A stretch of DNA of 64,000 bases from Lophius americanus (GCA_037951165.1 JBBDHG010000043.1:1548501-1612500), one strand, 5' to 3'. Counted from the stretch's first letter, positions 12,295-31,603 are shown. Notes: a model not told the origin generated them from the sequence alone. Program-made: numbers and translations.

Positions 12295-12300
12295 AATAAA
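12295..12300 (+). terminator. polyadenylation signal of the unknown gene
   Basis: AATAAA lies 240 bases after the stop codon at 12,055 and is followed by a GT/T-rich stretch (GTGTTTTATTTCATTTGTGT), as expected of a cleavage and polyadenylation site. This supports a real plus-strand transcript ending here. Confidence 0.6.
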
Positions 12301-12584
12301 GTGTTTTATTTCATTTGTGTCTAGTAGATATTACCCATTTTTGATCCATTTTACCATTAAAGACATTTACTTGATAATTATTTATTTGCTCATATTTCCA
12401 CTTGAGATAGAATCAGTGATTATATCTCTGCTTTGAATGTAAATTATTTTACTAGATGTTTACAGATGAATCATTGCAGATCCAGTAGTATATCTAGACT
12501 GAGGCTCAAAAACAAAATTCTTACATAAAAAACATATATTCTGTAACAGAAAAAACAATGGCCATTGACTTTGTGGAAAACATC

Positions 12585-12590
12585 TTTAAT
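12585..12590 (-). terminator. psmc4: likely polyadenylation signal of psmc4
   Basis: ATTAAA on the minus strand lies 83 bases after the psmc4 stop codon. No AATAAA is closer. It sits about 290 bases from the polyadenylation signal of the convergent plus-strand gene. Confidence 0.5.
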
Positions 12591-12672
12591 GAACTGTTAC
12601 GTAGTTAACTGACTGACATTTCTTTTCATAAGTCTAGGGGTTGGCGATGTTCTTTCTCGGGATGTAGTTTCT

Positions 12673-19425
<6,753 letters not shown>

Positions 19426-19480
19426 GTTGAAATATGTCTACCGGGTGACGTAAGACGTTTTACGTAAGTAGAGGATTGTA
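19426..19480 (-). promoter_or_regulatory. psmc4: psmc4 proximal promoter with CRE-like site
   Basis: Directly upstream of the psmc4 ATG, TGACGTAA at 19,446-19,453 (TTACGTCA on the coding strand) and a second ACGTAA at about 19,462 resemble CREB/ATF sites. No TATA box is seen, which suits a housekeeping gene. Function is inferred from position. Confidence 0.4.
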
Positions 19481-20338
19481 TGGGTAATGTAGTTCACAGT
19501 GGCCTACAAATAATGATGATAATAATAATGATTAAACGTATCTTTTATTGATTAATTACAATCATACACAGTGCAACATAGTGAAATTATTGCTTTTTGC
19601 ATTCGGCCCATACCTGAGGGAGATGTGGGCCTATTTAGGTTCAGGATCTCATTTATTATGCAATAAGAAATAATTTTGCCAATTAGTTCTATTTTGCTTT
19701 TTGGCCAGACATTATGAGATTTTGAGTGAAAAAATCCTTTTAATGGCAGAGGGTCTTGTTGCCCATCTGGACTTCACTTATAAAGACAAATACCCCCACC
19801 AACAAAGTTTTAACACATGGTGATATCTGTAACTCTGCTCAATTATTTCCATTTACTCCAGTCGTTTTGTATATGCCAATAAGCCATAACATTCACATTC
19901 AATCACACATCAATAGCGTGATTACAGTTATCATATGTTTCTTGTTTTGTTGTTTTCTTTTGTTTGTTATCCTTACAAAGCAAGCACTAAAGATATGATT
20001 CTATGCAAACTTGATCTCAGGGGTCATTAACAAAGTGAGATCAAGACAACCAGCTGAACCTGTTTGCCTAGAATCCGATCTTTAGTCCTAGTATTGTTTT
20101 TCTTTTAAATGTTACTGTTATTAGACAGTAAATTTGGGGGATGAGATCTTACCATTTTTGTCACAGCTTCTAGTCAATTTGTAAAAGTTCTTATAGATAA
20201 TAGTTATTTAAATGGATAACAACACATTATTGGATATGATATTCTTCAAGTGCATAAATTATTATTTCAAAAATAAGGGCATCAGGGGGTTTTATGTTAA
20301 TAAAATAACAAAAATAAAATTTATACAAATATATATAT

Positions 20339-20371
<33 letters not shown>

Positions 20372-21441
20372 CTAACCTAAACATACAATTTCCAACAATT
20401 AGCAATTACACTACATTGGCATGACTATTGTAAGCTGAATTTGTAGGGGGGAAAGACGCACAACAACATTCTCATGTCACACAAATTTTCCACAAGCAAG
20501 TTAGCACTGACATTTGACATTCTATATACTGATGCCGAGCTGGTGGTATTCATACCTCAGTAAAAAGTATGAAAACACTTTAGGGTTAATCACCGACAAA
20601 CACACATAAACCCACACACAGGCAGTTTCCATTCAGGGCTTAACGGAAATAGATTAGTTAAACATTAAAGAGGACTGCTCTAGGACCACACAGTATTATT
20701 TCTGTAGACATATACATTTTAATAGTGTATTGGCCTGCATGAATACTTCTAAGTCATACAATTCATTATTCACCTATAAAGGCAGTTGAATACTGAAATA
20801 AAGTGAATCCATCATGCAAGACAATAATAAACTTTTAATGTGCGTTTGACTCTTGAAAAAGCAACAGACAGAAGGTTTTTGGCTTTTTTAAAATTTTGAT
20901 ACAATCCTCATCATTCTCCATATCAAAAAACAATAGCCAACAGATCATTCAGCTTATAAGCTTCCGATGCAGTTAGAGTCCAGAACAATGGAAGTGGACA
21001 TTGAGCGGAGATGTTTTAAAGACATCGTTTCCAAAAGCCCTTGTTCTTGAGTCGAGAGCTCAAGATCTACCACAAAACTGGACTTGGAATCAAGATTGTT
21101 GGCTCACCAGTTGTGTTTTATTACTCCATTAAACACATGCAATTTAAAAAGTCCATTTTTTTATTCTTAAAGGAACAACAAAGTGCTACCATTAACTATT
21201 TTTTAATACAATTTCAGTCATCTGCATTATATTCAATAAAGTCCTTGATTGAGTGCATTGGTTCTGAAAAGGTTTTTTTTTCTACAGCAGAGACAAAATA
21301 CCGGGGCGGTCTTATATATTGTATTTTGTATTTTTACCTTTAAAGGATTCAGAGAGGTTATATCTTCCAGCCTCAGAGGAAGTGATGTAACATATACCTT
21401 CAAGTAGTTCTCTGTCTGCACTTACAAGGAGGAAATATTCC
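19481..21441. other. intergenic region between divergent psmc4 and the Ig-superfamily gene
   Basis: I see no coding exon. An (AT)n microsatellite occupies about 20,326-20,371. The rest is AT-rich unique-looking DNA. Promoter elements of the Ig gene should lie near 21,300-21,440 but no TATA box stands out. Confidence 0.5.
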
Positions 21442-21480
21442 ATGTGTATTTTGCTTGACATGTTAAAGAGCATTAAGTCG

Positions 21481-24400
21481 ATGGGGTGGACACAATGGAT
21501 AATTCTTCACCTTATCGTCTCAGGTAAAATTAGCCAAGACTTTTCATTTGAATATGAAAGACATATGTGTGTTTTTGTAGCTTGTATTCCAACCTGTCAT
21601 ACAGAAAAAGTCTAATTCTGCATAAATCAACTCACCACATTGTGGGTTAGTTTAGCGTTCTGGAGCCCGCGGGGGGTACATGCATGCTCTCTGCGTCCGC
21701 ACTCACACTTAAGAGTTTCAAACATTCTTAAGTGGTTTCTCTCATGTGGTGGCGGAAATGTGTTTATATTCTCTGTGACTGATGGCTGCTACAGAGGTTA
21801 TATGGTTGCACCTGCGTCTGTTTGTTTGTCGTCAGGATTATGTGTGAACTACCCTGTGCATATCTATGAAATATGTGGGGAAGCTGGGTCTTCGGCCAGA
21901 AATGACCTTATTCAAATTTTGGATTGTGGCTAAAGTTTCTTTTTTTGAAATGAGTCGCGTTTTTTTTTTTTACACGTCCTCTTATTTCCCAGCGAATAAT
22001 GCATCGATTGAAAAAACAACAACAACAGTCATATTTAGAAGTCTCCGCGACTGATTTTTGGTTTATATTTTTATAAAAGTCATGAATTTTTTTTCAACTT
22101 TGTTAAACTATAGGACTGTATCAGAATCAGAATCAGCTTTATTGGCCATGTAAATGCATACAAAGAATCTGACTCCGGTTAACTGAGCTCTCACAGTACG
22201 AAAGTCATATAAATAATTTTAAATGAAATGGACAAGGCAATAAACAAATATACAGGCTATAAACAAATGGAGATGATCTTGTGTACAGTCTATATACATT
22301 TATATATATATATGTATTAATATGTATATACACATATATATCACAAAGATGTCAGAGTAATGACAGTTGGAGGTAGTTATAGTGTAATGAGGTGATTCAG
22401 GTTATTGTACAACACTGACACTGGTTTGATTGTTCTTCAGGTCGATGGCCTGCGGGTAAAAACTGTTTTTGTGTCTGGTAGTTTTAGCCGGAGTTTTTCG
22501 GTAGGTTGTGTCCGGGGTGTGACGTGTCTGCAGTGATCTTTCCTGCCCGTTGCCTGACTCTGGAGGAGTATAGGTCCTGGATGGATGGTGGGTTGGATGC
22601 GATGATTTTTTTCCTCCTGAAGTCCTCTCTCATCTTTACAGTTTTGAGTTTGTGCAGCTCCAGGTTGTTGTGACCAAACCAGACGGCCAGCCGTTCAACC
22701 TCCCGTCTGTATGCAGACTCCTCGCTGTCCTGGATGAGGCCGATGACCGTTGTGTCGTCCGCAAACTTCAGGAGTTTGACAGATGGGTCATCAGAAGTGC
22801 AGTCATTCGTGTAGAGTGAGAAGAGTAGAGGTGACAGCACACAGCCCTGTGGGCTCCCCGTGCTGATTGTGCCGGTGGAGGATGATATTTTACCCAGCCT
22901 CACCTGCTGTCTCCGGTCCGTCAGGAAGTCTGTGATCCTCTGACAGGTGGAGGCTGATACAGCAGAGTATTCTTGGTATAATTGTGTTGAAGTCCACAAA
23001 CAGGATCCTTGCGTATGTCCCTGGAGAGTCAAGATGTTGCAGGATGAAGTGCAGTCCTGTGTTGACTGCATCATCCACTGACCTGTTTGCCTGGTAGGCA
23101 AACTTTAGGGGCTCCAGCAGGAGTCCTCTGATGTCCTTCAGGTGGGACAAGACCATTCCCTCAAAGGATTTCATGACCACAGACGTCAGGGCGACTGGTC
23201 TGTAGTCATTCATTCTGTGATGGCGGATTTCTTGGGGACTGGGATGATGGTTGAGTGTTTGAAGCATGAGGGGACTTCACACAGCTCCAGTGATCTATTA
23301 AAACTCTGTGTGAAGATGGGGGCCAGCTGATCAGCACAGGCTTTCAGGCAGGAAGGGGACACGGACCTGGGCTTGGACCCTTTCTGATCCTTTGTCTCTG
23401 AAACGGCTGCCTCACCTCCGTCTCACAGGTTTCTAAGCTTGGGATCAGTGGGGAGGGGTGTGATGGTGGCAGGGGGTGTTGATAGTTCAGAGCGGGTGTC
23501 GAACCTTCAATAAAACTTATTCAGCTCCTCAGCCAGTTGAAAGCTCTCCACAACAGGGGATGTTGGTTTCCTGTAGTTGCTGACCTCTCACAGGCCTCTC
23601 CACACTGATGCTGGGTCGATGGCTAGAAACTTGTTTTTCAGCTTTTCAGAGTAGCACTTCTTTGCTGCTCTGACCTCCCTGGTCAGTGTGTTTCTGGCCT
23701 GCTTGTACACGACTACATGTGCTCGCAAATCTGATGTATGCCGTCACAGTATCAGTCAAGTCATCCTGGTCTGAAGCAGCATCGTCAGAAACACTCCAGT
23801 CAGTACAGTCAAAGCAGGCCTGTAGCTCCAGCTTTGCCTCGTGGGCCCACCTCTTCACAGTCTTGACTACAGGCTTAGCAGATATAAATTTCTGCCTGTA
23901 GGACGGGATGAGATGGACCATATAATGATCAGAGAGTCCCAGAGCTGCACGGGGGACAGAGCGATATGCACCCCTTATTGTGGTGTAGCAGTGGTCCAGC
24001 CTGTTAGTGTTCCTGGTGGGACACGTGATGTGTTGTCTATATTTTGGCAGTTTGTGATGGGGTTTTTGTCTCGTCTCCACGAACAGAGAAAAGTCCCCAA
24101 GAATGATGAGTAGAGAGTCTGGGTGTTCATGCTCCAGATCAGAAATCTGGTGAGAGAGGTGTTGTAACGCCTCACTAACTCAGGCCTGTGGTGGGATGTA
24201 AACAACCAACCAGTATGAAGAAGGAAAACCCCTTCAGAGAATAAAACGGCTTAAAGTTGATGAATAAAGTTAAAGTTAAATGAGGACTGCATGATTTCGT
24301 CAGCACTGTGACATCCGTGCACCAATCTTCACTAATATATTAGCAGACACCGCCTGCCTTCGTCTTCTTCTCGAGGTCCGTTACGCGGCCCGCGCGGAGC

Positions 24401-27400
24401 AGATGGAAGCCCGGCAGGTGAAGCGCGTTTCCGGGATGTGCTTCACTGAACCGGGTTTCGGCGAAGAACAGGGCCGCCGATCTGTCCGAGTTGGTTGAAC
24501 TGAGCAGCAGCAGCAGCAGCTCGCCCATCGTATTTGCCAGAGAGCCGACATTCGTAGGTGAATCGGGGGGAGCGGCGCTCGGAATCCGCGCTGACGCGGT
24601 TTAGTGTCAAAGTGTTGATTTGATTGAATTGAAGGGGAATATTGGAACATCACAAAGGTAAACATCCAGTCAAGACAATTCTTTGATTGTTACTGTCATT
24701 AAAACAGGAATATATTTTGGAACTTTCCTCCAATTTCCCGAGGGATTAATAAACCAATGTTAATAAAAAAAAGAAAATCAGTTTGGTATTGATCCAAATA
24801 TAATCAACAAGTTTCTTCTATAATTTTATGACTGAAAGTCTTCTGAATAAAGGATCTTTTATTTATTTAAATATAATATGTAGGTATAACATAATGATAA
24901 TGATATATAAAATAACAATTTATATTTTCATTATTGTTATTTATTACTTATGATGGTAATAATAGTATGACTAATGCTACATAAAATAATGATGTAATGA
25001 AATATAATAATATATGGAATTTGAGGATACCTAATATGATATTAGATTATTTTTTCATCACTCTATTTTAGTGCATTATGTGAATATCTTTAGTCAAATT
25101 TCTTTTCAAATGTGTAAATTCTATTCGAATTTTTTTACAAGACAGAGACCAAGCATTTTGGTTTGGGTTCCAGTTGTGGTTATTTATGACAGGAAATGAC
25201 TATTGTTTCCTGACATGCTGTCATTGGTGTGCTTGTTTTTTCTTGTTTGTGTGTTTGTTATAGATACCTACTCCCTGATCTCAGTCCACCAGCCTCCTGT
25301 GCTCACCGGAGCTCTGGGTCATGATGTCATATTGGAATGTCACTTATATGTGTCCAATAATGAAGAAATGGCAGGCCCACCAACTCTATTTTGGGAGTTT
25401 GACAATGGAAGGCTGTGGCCCCCTTCTAAGAAATATGAAGAACGTGTTGACCTTCTAGAGAAAAACATGACGTCATCAACCAAGTCCATCCTCTTCAAGA
25501 ATGTCCAATGGGCTGACAGCAGGAAGTACCTTTGCAAGCTTTCTGTCATCACCAAAAAAAGGTTGACACGTTTCAGGACAAGAGGAAATGAAACTGTGCT
25601 TTTGATTTACGGTAAATGCAACTGTTTTAGTGGAAGGGGCTGGGATGGATCATGAAGGCATCAGGATGTTAATCTCAGGCTTCTGCATAGTTTGGCTCAA
25701 GTTAAAACACCAACTGTGATAAACGTTTGGGTTTTTCAGGAGGAATTACCAAACTTGTGGGGTCAGATCAGGGTCAGGAATAAGATTAAAGACTAAAGAT
25801 TCAGGATTGTTTGCTGCGGATGCACGGGATCGATTAGGCCGAGAAAGAACTCTAAGTGGATTCAGTCCATTTTAAATTAAAGGTTAAAAAAGGACTCAAT
25901 AAAAGATTTGTAAAATAAATAAAGTGTTTTGTCCACACACAGGGTTCTTCCCTGAGAAGAGACGTCACATCTTCAAATGAAAAAGTTCAGCGACACAATA
26001 ATAATGATAACAATAATCAGATGATCAAAAATATTCTGTTAAAATAAAAATGTAAACTTGAACATTTTTCCCAAATAAAGAGGAAACTCAGATAAAAACA
26101 GATATGCTTTCTGGTTAAAAAAAAAAAAGGTTTAAAAGAAGACGGTACAGACAATCTTACATCCTCAGGTAGTTCATTCCTGAGCTCCATGTACCTGATA
26201 GTAAACCCAACCCTTTGGCCTTCAAACTACTGATAGCTTTGTGGTGAATCAGCTCTATATAAACAACATTTAATCAGATTGGATTTGATTTGATCACCTG
26301 TCGAGCAGAATTGGATACGATTTGACTGGTTTTGAAATGTGCTGTATAAATAAAGTTTGTTTGATTGATTGAACCTGGTCTTGGTAACAGGCCGACGAAA
26401 ACTGCTTGAGAATCTCAGACTATGCAGACGCTCATATAGGATTAAAAGATCAGAAATATAATCAGGAGCCTGGTCACAAAGAGTTTTATATACGATCTGC
26501 ATCTTAGATTTTCAAACAGATTGCAAGACTAACAGAGTGCTACATTTATTTGTTCAGCTTAAAAGCCTTACATGGGACTTTTGTACGATATGAAGACTTT
26601 TCAAAGTTTACTAGTTGATAAAATAGGCTGTTACAATGACGTGGTCAGAAATATATAAAACGTTTTTGCCTGGTTGGGGTTAGATGGGGGAAATAGAAGT
26701 GAACAAGGTTAGTTATATTTGCCTCAAAATCTAAAGGACTGTTAATCAGGGCATTGGGATTTCTTGAAAGTGGCTTAAATAATTTCCAATAATAATCACT
26801 AGGTGGCAGTAGAGTGCGGTCCTGGGTGCGCCTCAGGGCAAGGATGAGTAAATAAAAGAAAGGAAAAGAAAAGAAAATAAGAAAATAAAGAAAAGGATAA
26901 ATGTGAGTAATAAAACATGATTAAAAAAACAAATTATAATTTATATAATAATCTATATCAGCATGTAACATACACATTTTTGTATTTGATATGGATTTTT
27001 CTGGCATTTTTGGATTTTGAGTTTCACAGCACGCATGCTCATTGGGTCATGTTTAAATATTAATGTACAGCTTTAAACGTTAACTGGCAATGTTGTTTTA
27101 AGTCCTTAAAGCCATTTTGATTATGTTGGTCTACCACTTTATCAAACTGAAATACCACAACTAGAACATGGGAGCCTTTATTGGAGGTAGAGTTTAAATG
27201 TTAAACTACTTTAAGCACTTTGAGATTGAGCTTATAGTTACTCGAGTCGTTGCAGTTGAGGCTGGAACAGGGAGGATTTGTTGATTACGGGCTCAGCTTT
27301 CCTTCAGCAACCCCATCTCGGCTTTCTTTGTAAGGAAATCCATTAAAGTAAGCTCTTTCCGTTGAATTCCACAATTCTAAGAGGAGCTCCTGTGATGTCA

Positions 27401-30400
27401 CAATCAGAGGAAATGTTAGATAATATTACGCGTGGTTGCAACTATACCCCGAGAGTGCATCCCTCCACCAACAGCTTCCAGGCTGTGTCAGAAGAAAACA
27501 CTGTAGAAATGTGACTTTCTCCTTATATTAATAGTCCTAGTTTCAATGAGTGAAGATGAGCAAAGCTTGTGAATTAAATAAAAGTCATGATGATCTGCAG
27601 AGCAATTGACGAAATGCCAAATTTCACCCATAATAAAGTAGATTACACAATAATACCAACTTGACATCTTGTCAAAAGCCCCCTCCAGCAGGAGAGGATC
27701 TCATACAATAATTTCCTTCAGTCTGCAGATCAGACAAAGTCTCATTATTATTCAGCATATGATTGGATATGGAATTTATAGGAAACCTTCACGTCAGAAA
27801 ATCAACACACAGAAGCATTTATTGTATGGTAAAATATCTGCAAAACTATCTCCTTTCGGATTACATTTCTGACAGTGGTAGTAAAATAAACCAGGTTTAG
27901 TCACAAACTGAGATACGGTGTAAACCAGAATGCTGTCAACCTGAATGTAATCAGGCTTTAAAAATGTTACAGCACGGCAGGGAAAAAGCTTTTCAAAGTT
28001 CACAGGCAAAAATAATACTATATTTAAATCCGGGTTCTCTTTTGGGCATGCGAGTACAAACATGGTTTCCACGGGATTCTTTTGACAAACTGGGTGATTT
28101 GCCACAACGATTTGATTGTGAATGACTGACTTTCATGAAAGTAGAAAACGCTTTCCATTCAAATGTTTCTGCGCGTCTCTTTCCAGACACCATGATCTTC
28201 AACCTCAGCGCTCACAATGACTCTCTCCTCTGCTGTGAAGTAAATGTCACCCGCCATCATGGATTTTCTTTGTCCATCTCTCACAACGGAAGCAACCCCC
28301 AAACGGTTCCCCCTGCTCTACATGTTGCAGCTCTGCCCTACATCACACTCTCCCAGATCATTTCTCCCGGGAGCGTAGGAGAATACGAATGTCAGCTGCA
28401 CCTTCATGATGACCTGATAACCAAACGCATCTTTCTCCACCAGGGGCCTGGTAATAATCCCTCCTGGTTTGTTCTACTTTCCATGCATGCACGTCACACA
28501 CTTGTTTCAGGCACGGCTGTTTAACCAGGGAACATGTTTAACCAGAACCAGTATGTCCTGACGCTCTTCGATGGGTACCGTGCTGTGAAATAGTATTGGA
28601 CCCCTCTTGATTGCGTCTATCGTTGTATGTGTTTCATTCTAAACTGTGTCAGAACCGCTTACTTGCAGCCGTACTGGAGGGTTTGTGAGCATGAGCGACT
28701 CTTTTCAGGTCCCACCACAGCACCTGGATGGTGTTCAGGTCTGGGCTTTGACTGGATCACTCCAAAACGTATTAATGTATTCCTTTTCATATGAGTCATA
28801 TGGAGGTGGAGTTACTCTTCTGCTTTGGATCCTTTTTCTTACTGCATGACCCAGTTATGCTTTAGATAAAGCTCACAGACTGATGACCTGACATTCTCAT
28901 TAACAATATTGTGGTCACGACCAGAATTATTGTTTACCTGAAGCAAAGAAACATCCCAGTAACAATACACTGTCACCTCCATGTTTGACTGTAGTTATAA
29001 TATTCAGTTTGTAGAATCTTGTCTTTGGTTTAACGATCCATCCGGATTAAGATAAATTTTCGCCACTCGCCGACTGATTCCACTTTACCCAGCGTCTGTC
29101 AGATTAGTTGACTTTATCTATTGTATTTTGTTAAAATTTAAATACACTGAAAACCTAGTGTTCAGTGCAGGAAGAGGCCAAAAAACCCTCAAGGGGCTTA
29201 TTTAGAGCCACCAGCCAAACAACAACATTCAGTACATGGAACATTATATATATACAGAAAATACAATAATATGACAAGTGTAAGACAAAATAATAAAATG
29301 TACTAATTACAACTATCAACAAAAATCTGAACTTTGAAACAAAAACAATGTGAGTAAATGACATGTATAAGTGGGATATGCATGTCAACATGTGTTTATC
29401 CCTGTTAGGGGGGGGTGTTGAGAATAAAGTAAATGATACGTTCTGAGAATGAAGTCAGTGTTCTGAGAATAAAGTCAGAATTCCCCCCCAAAAATTTTAA
29501 CGTAGTCATACGTGGCCCCAATCCTTTTCCGTAGAAAACACAGTCAAAATCTCCTTGAAGCGTTCTTTATGAAAATTTACACAGGAACAGTCTTTTGTCA
29601 GATAACCAAAGACATTTCTTAAACAGCAGCGCCATGAATACTGACCTTTTTCCAAGGTGAGGGAGGCCTTCAGGTGGATTACATAGGTGTTGGATTTAAC
29701 ATCAAAATTTGGATTTTCTGTGTTTTCTTTGGAATCTGCTGATAGGAGAATTTTGATCGACCACCTCTAGGAAGATTAACTAGTGTTCCATCCAAGCATT
29801 TCTATTTGTATGTAAATTTGTCTCACTCTTAATCTGTGGAAATAACTTTGTAACTGTAGCGGCTAAGCCAAACTTAAAGCCACTGAGGGGTTGCAAAGAT
29901 GGAACTCTAAGTTGACGCGCTTTCCCTCGCCGAGAAGTGGAAATGAAAATTCATCCACCTTGTGCATATCACCGTGAATGCAAAATACCTAACCATACAC
30001 TCACAAATAAAGTTTTCTTTTTTGTTCTTGTTTAAACTTTATTCAAATAAGAGCAGTATACGGAACGAGACTGGGCGTAAACAAATATAAAGTACATTTT
30101 AGAAAAAAATGGTGGAATACAATTACAGTGGTCACAGATGTGAGAAATTCAAAATAACGATTCAATGTAATCAGATAAAGACAAAATCGAATTAAAAGCA
30201 ATTATAATAAAATAAATAAAAACATTTGAATAAAATATGGCGCGCACACAAGGGTAAAGCGTGGCACATCGGAGTAGCGAGGACTTTCACATGATCTTAG
30301 ATATTTTTTCAGTGTTTTTGTTCCAAAATCACGTACAACATGTGAAATCGCTCCTATCGTAACGGTTTCATGAAAAATCTTCTTCCACTTGAAATTTCTT

Positions 30401-31159
30401 TTAATATTGGCATAGTGTCCTACTGGTGCAACTACGGGGAAACCATATGCTTCTGAAAATTGTGGGTGTAACATGTGATAAATTAAGGAAAGTTTTTTTA
30501 TAATTTTTTTTATTAATAATCAGGTCTGGAGGTGTCTAATCCAGCTAAGAACCACTTATTTTTTCATGGTTTTAGTTTTTGCGGAAGCAAATACCTTTTC
30601 ACACAGACCAGGTTGGTATAAGATAGCTTTTCTGTATCAATAAATATAATAATCTTTTAAAACGTGTTATGCTTACTCAGGTTGTTGCTGGTTTATCTTA
30701 CATTTTGTTTGAAAATCAGACTGAATTCAACATGTGATTCACACAAAAAGCAGAGGAAACCAGGAGGGGTAATATACTTTTCCAAGGACTATCCTTCTGA
30801 AGCATCAAAAAGGAAATCTTCTTTTTGTTGTTGTTGCTGGAGACGGTGGATATGCTGGGAAAAAACGATAGAACTGTTTCTAAACGATAGAACTGCTTTC
30901 TGCAGATTATTTTTAGCACTTTGAGATTTGATCCAAATGTAAAGTACATTATAAATTAATTGTATTATTATTCTTATTATCTTCTTCATTCTTAATTTGA
31001 GTAATAACCCTCATGTCTGTGGTTTTGCGTTGCTCAGATACATCAGTGGCGGTGTGTCCAGAGCCGTGGTTTCTGTATTTGGCTGTCCTCCTGGTGCACG
31101 CCATCATCCTGCTGGGCTTCCTAATTGTCCTGCTGAGACGAAGAAGCTGTCTTTGCTGA
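21481..31159 (+). CDS. immunoglobulin-superfamily type I membrane protein, two Ig domains, unrecognised
   Basis: Coding exons 21481-21523, 25264-25611, 28187-28450 and 31038-31159 are all joined in phase 1, the usual phase for Ig exons, and each junction makes Asp. Total 258 residues. Exon 1 is a short signal peptide (MGWTQWIILHLIVS); in-frame ATGs at 21,442 and 21,460 could extend it. Exon 2 is a V-like domain: Cys40, Trp58, and D99xxxY103xC105. Exon 3 is a second Ig-like domain with Cys146/147 and Y197xC199, no obvious core Trp and only about 52 residues between cysteines. Exon 4 gives a stalk cysteine (VCPEPW), one membrane helix and a tail RRRSCLC with no ITIM or ITAM. Sequons include NMT, NLS and NVT. 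Domain order recalls B7-type ligands, while the stalk cysteine recalls CD28/CTLA4 receptors. Likely an immune cell-surface protein; exact family unknown. Retaining intron 3 would give a secreted form ending at 28,524. Confidence 0.7.
22121..24610 (-). mobile_element. degraded L2-type LINE in intron 1 of the Ig gene
   Basis: On the minus strand the element runs from an endonuclease start near 24,530 (GELLLLLLSS, then AALFFAETRFSEAHPGNALH, then TKAGGVC) through DHYMVHLIP to reverse transcriptase pieces NDYRPVALTSVVMKSFEGMV, GSPQGCVLSPLLFSLYTNDC and LKFADDTTVIG. It finishes with a 3' tail of TGATTC repeats at about 22,120. Several frameshifts and stops, and a total near 2.5 kb, show it is dead and internally deleted. 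L2 (Maui-like) assignment rests on remembered motifs. Confidence 0.85.
24611..25263 (+). other. rest of Ig-gene intron 1
   Basis: Very AT-rich. A LINE-tail-like stretch (CAATTTCCCGAGGGATTAAT) lies near 24,730-24,750. I see no exon before the acceptor at 25,263. Confidence 0.4.
25612..28186 (+). other. Ig-gene intron 2
   Basis: AT-rich intron with LINE fragments at 26,160-26,515 and otherwise nothing I can name. Short open frames near 27,669-28,105 lie on both strands without family resemblance. Confidence 0.45.
26160..26515 (-). mobile_element. L2/CR1-type LINE fragments
   Basis: Minus-strand peptide from 26,502 (MQIVYKTLCDQAPDYISDLL, then YERLHSLRFSS and RRPVTKTR) matches the C-terminal region of fish LINE polyproteins (VYK..GLAPDYISELL..Y.P.R.LRS). 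Nearby GTGCTGTATAAATAAAGTTT with a TTGA repeat at about 26,337-26,372 is a plus-strand LINE-like 3' tail, so two pieces are juxtaposed. Confidence 0.6.
28576..30790 (-). mobile_element. decayed Tc1-like DNA transposon in intron 3 of the Ig gene
   Basis: The left end (GTGCTGTGAAATAGTATTGG) and right end (AGGAAACCAGGAGGGGTAAT at about 30,758-30,777) are roughly complementary and resemble the ends of a widespread fish Tc1-like family, also present at 46,443. Inside, minus-strand transposase remnants can be followed in words such as GGTCTGGGCTTTGACTGGAT, GCATGACCCAGTTATGCTTT and GATCGACCACCTCTAGGAAG. No intact frame survives. The part at 30,000-30,480 does not look like transposase and may be a nested insertion. 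Confidence 0.6.
30202..30474 (-). CDS. short unrecognised open frame, probably part of a nested insertion
   Basis: A 90-codon ATG frame inside the Tc1-like copy encodes a basic, complex-looking peptide (HYANIKRNFKWKKIFHETVT, then SHVVRDFGTKTLKKYLRSC). A minus-strand AATAAA (TTTATT at about 30,038-30,043) lies 160 bases beyond its stop. I recognise no family. It could be a fragment of a captured or retroposed gene, or chance. It is probably not a functional gene. Confidence 0.2.
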   Translation of the reverse strand: MLHPQFSEAYGFPVVAPVGHYANIKRNFKWKKIFHETVTIGAISHVVRDFGTKTLKKYLRSCESPRYSDVPRFTLVCAPYFIQMFLFILL

Positions 31160-31603
31160 CATCATAGCACCCAACCTCGGCTCATGCCTCCTGTTTTGAG
31201 GTCCTGCTGCTACATGACCGTCCTACCAGGCAGGAATGAAGAGGATCGACTGTGGAGATCCAAACTGTCAGCAGAGAAAAGAGACTGGACTTTGAAGCGC
31301 TGACTCTGAATGGAGATATTATTCCCGATGAATAACAGTCGTTTTTTAAAAACTTTTGCTACGTTAAATATTTTATATTATATTATAATATTAAAATATA
31401 TATCTTATTTATACATCAGGTATCCTCGTAGGTCACCTTCTGTTACCTTCCAACCATACCAGCGCCATATAGGATTAGAGAGGTCTAGTATGCTGTCCAA
31501 AATAAAAACTAAAAACCCATTAAAAAAATCCTGAAGGCTTTAAATTAATATTTAGATACCCTCAGTAATAATTGATTTCTGAGGGAGTGAGTGACTGTAG
31601 TCA

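Noticed and set aside
22484..24665. Several 60-205 codon minus-strand frames
   Set aside because: They are pieces of one degraded LINE and are annotated as such, not as host genes.
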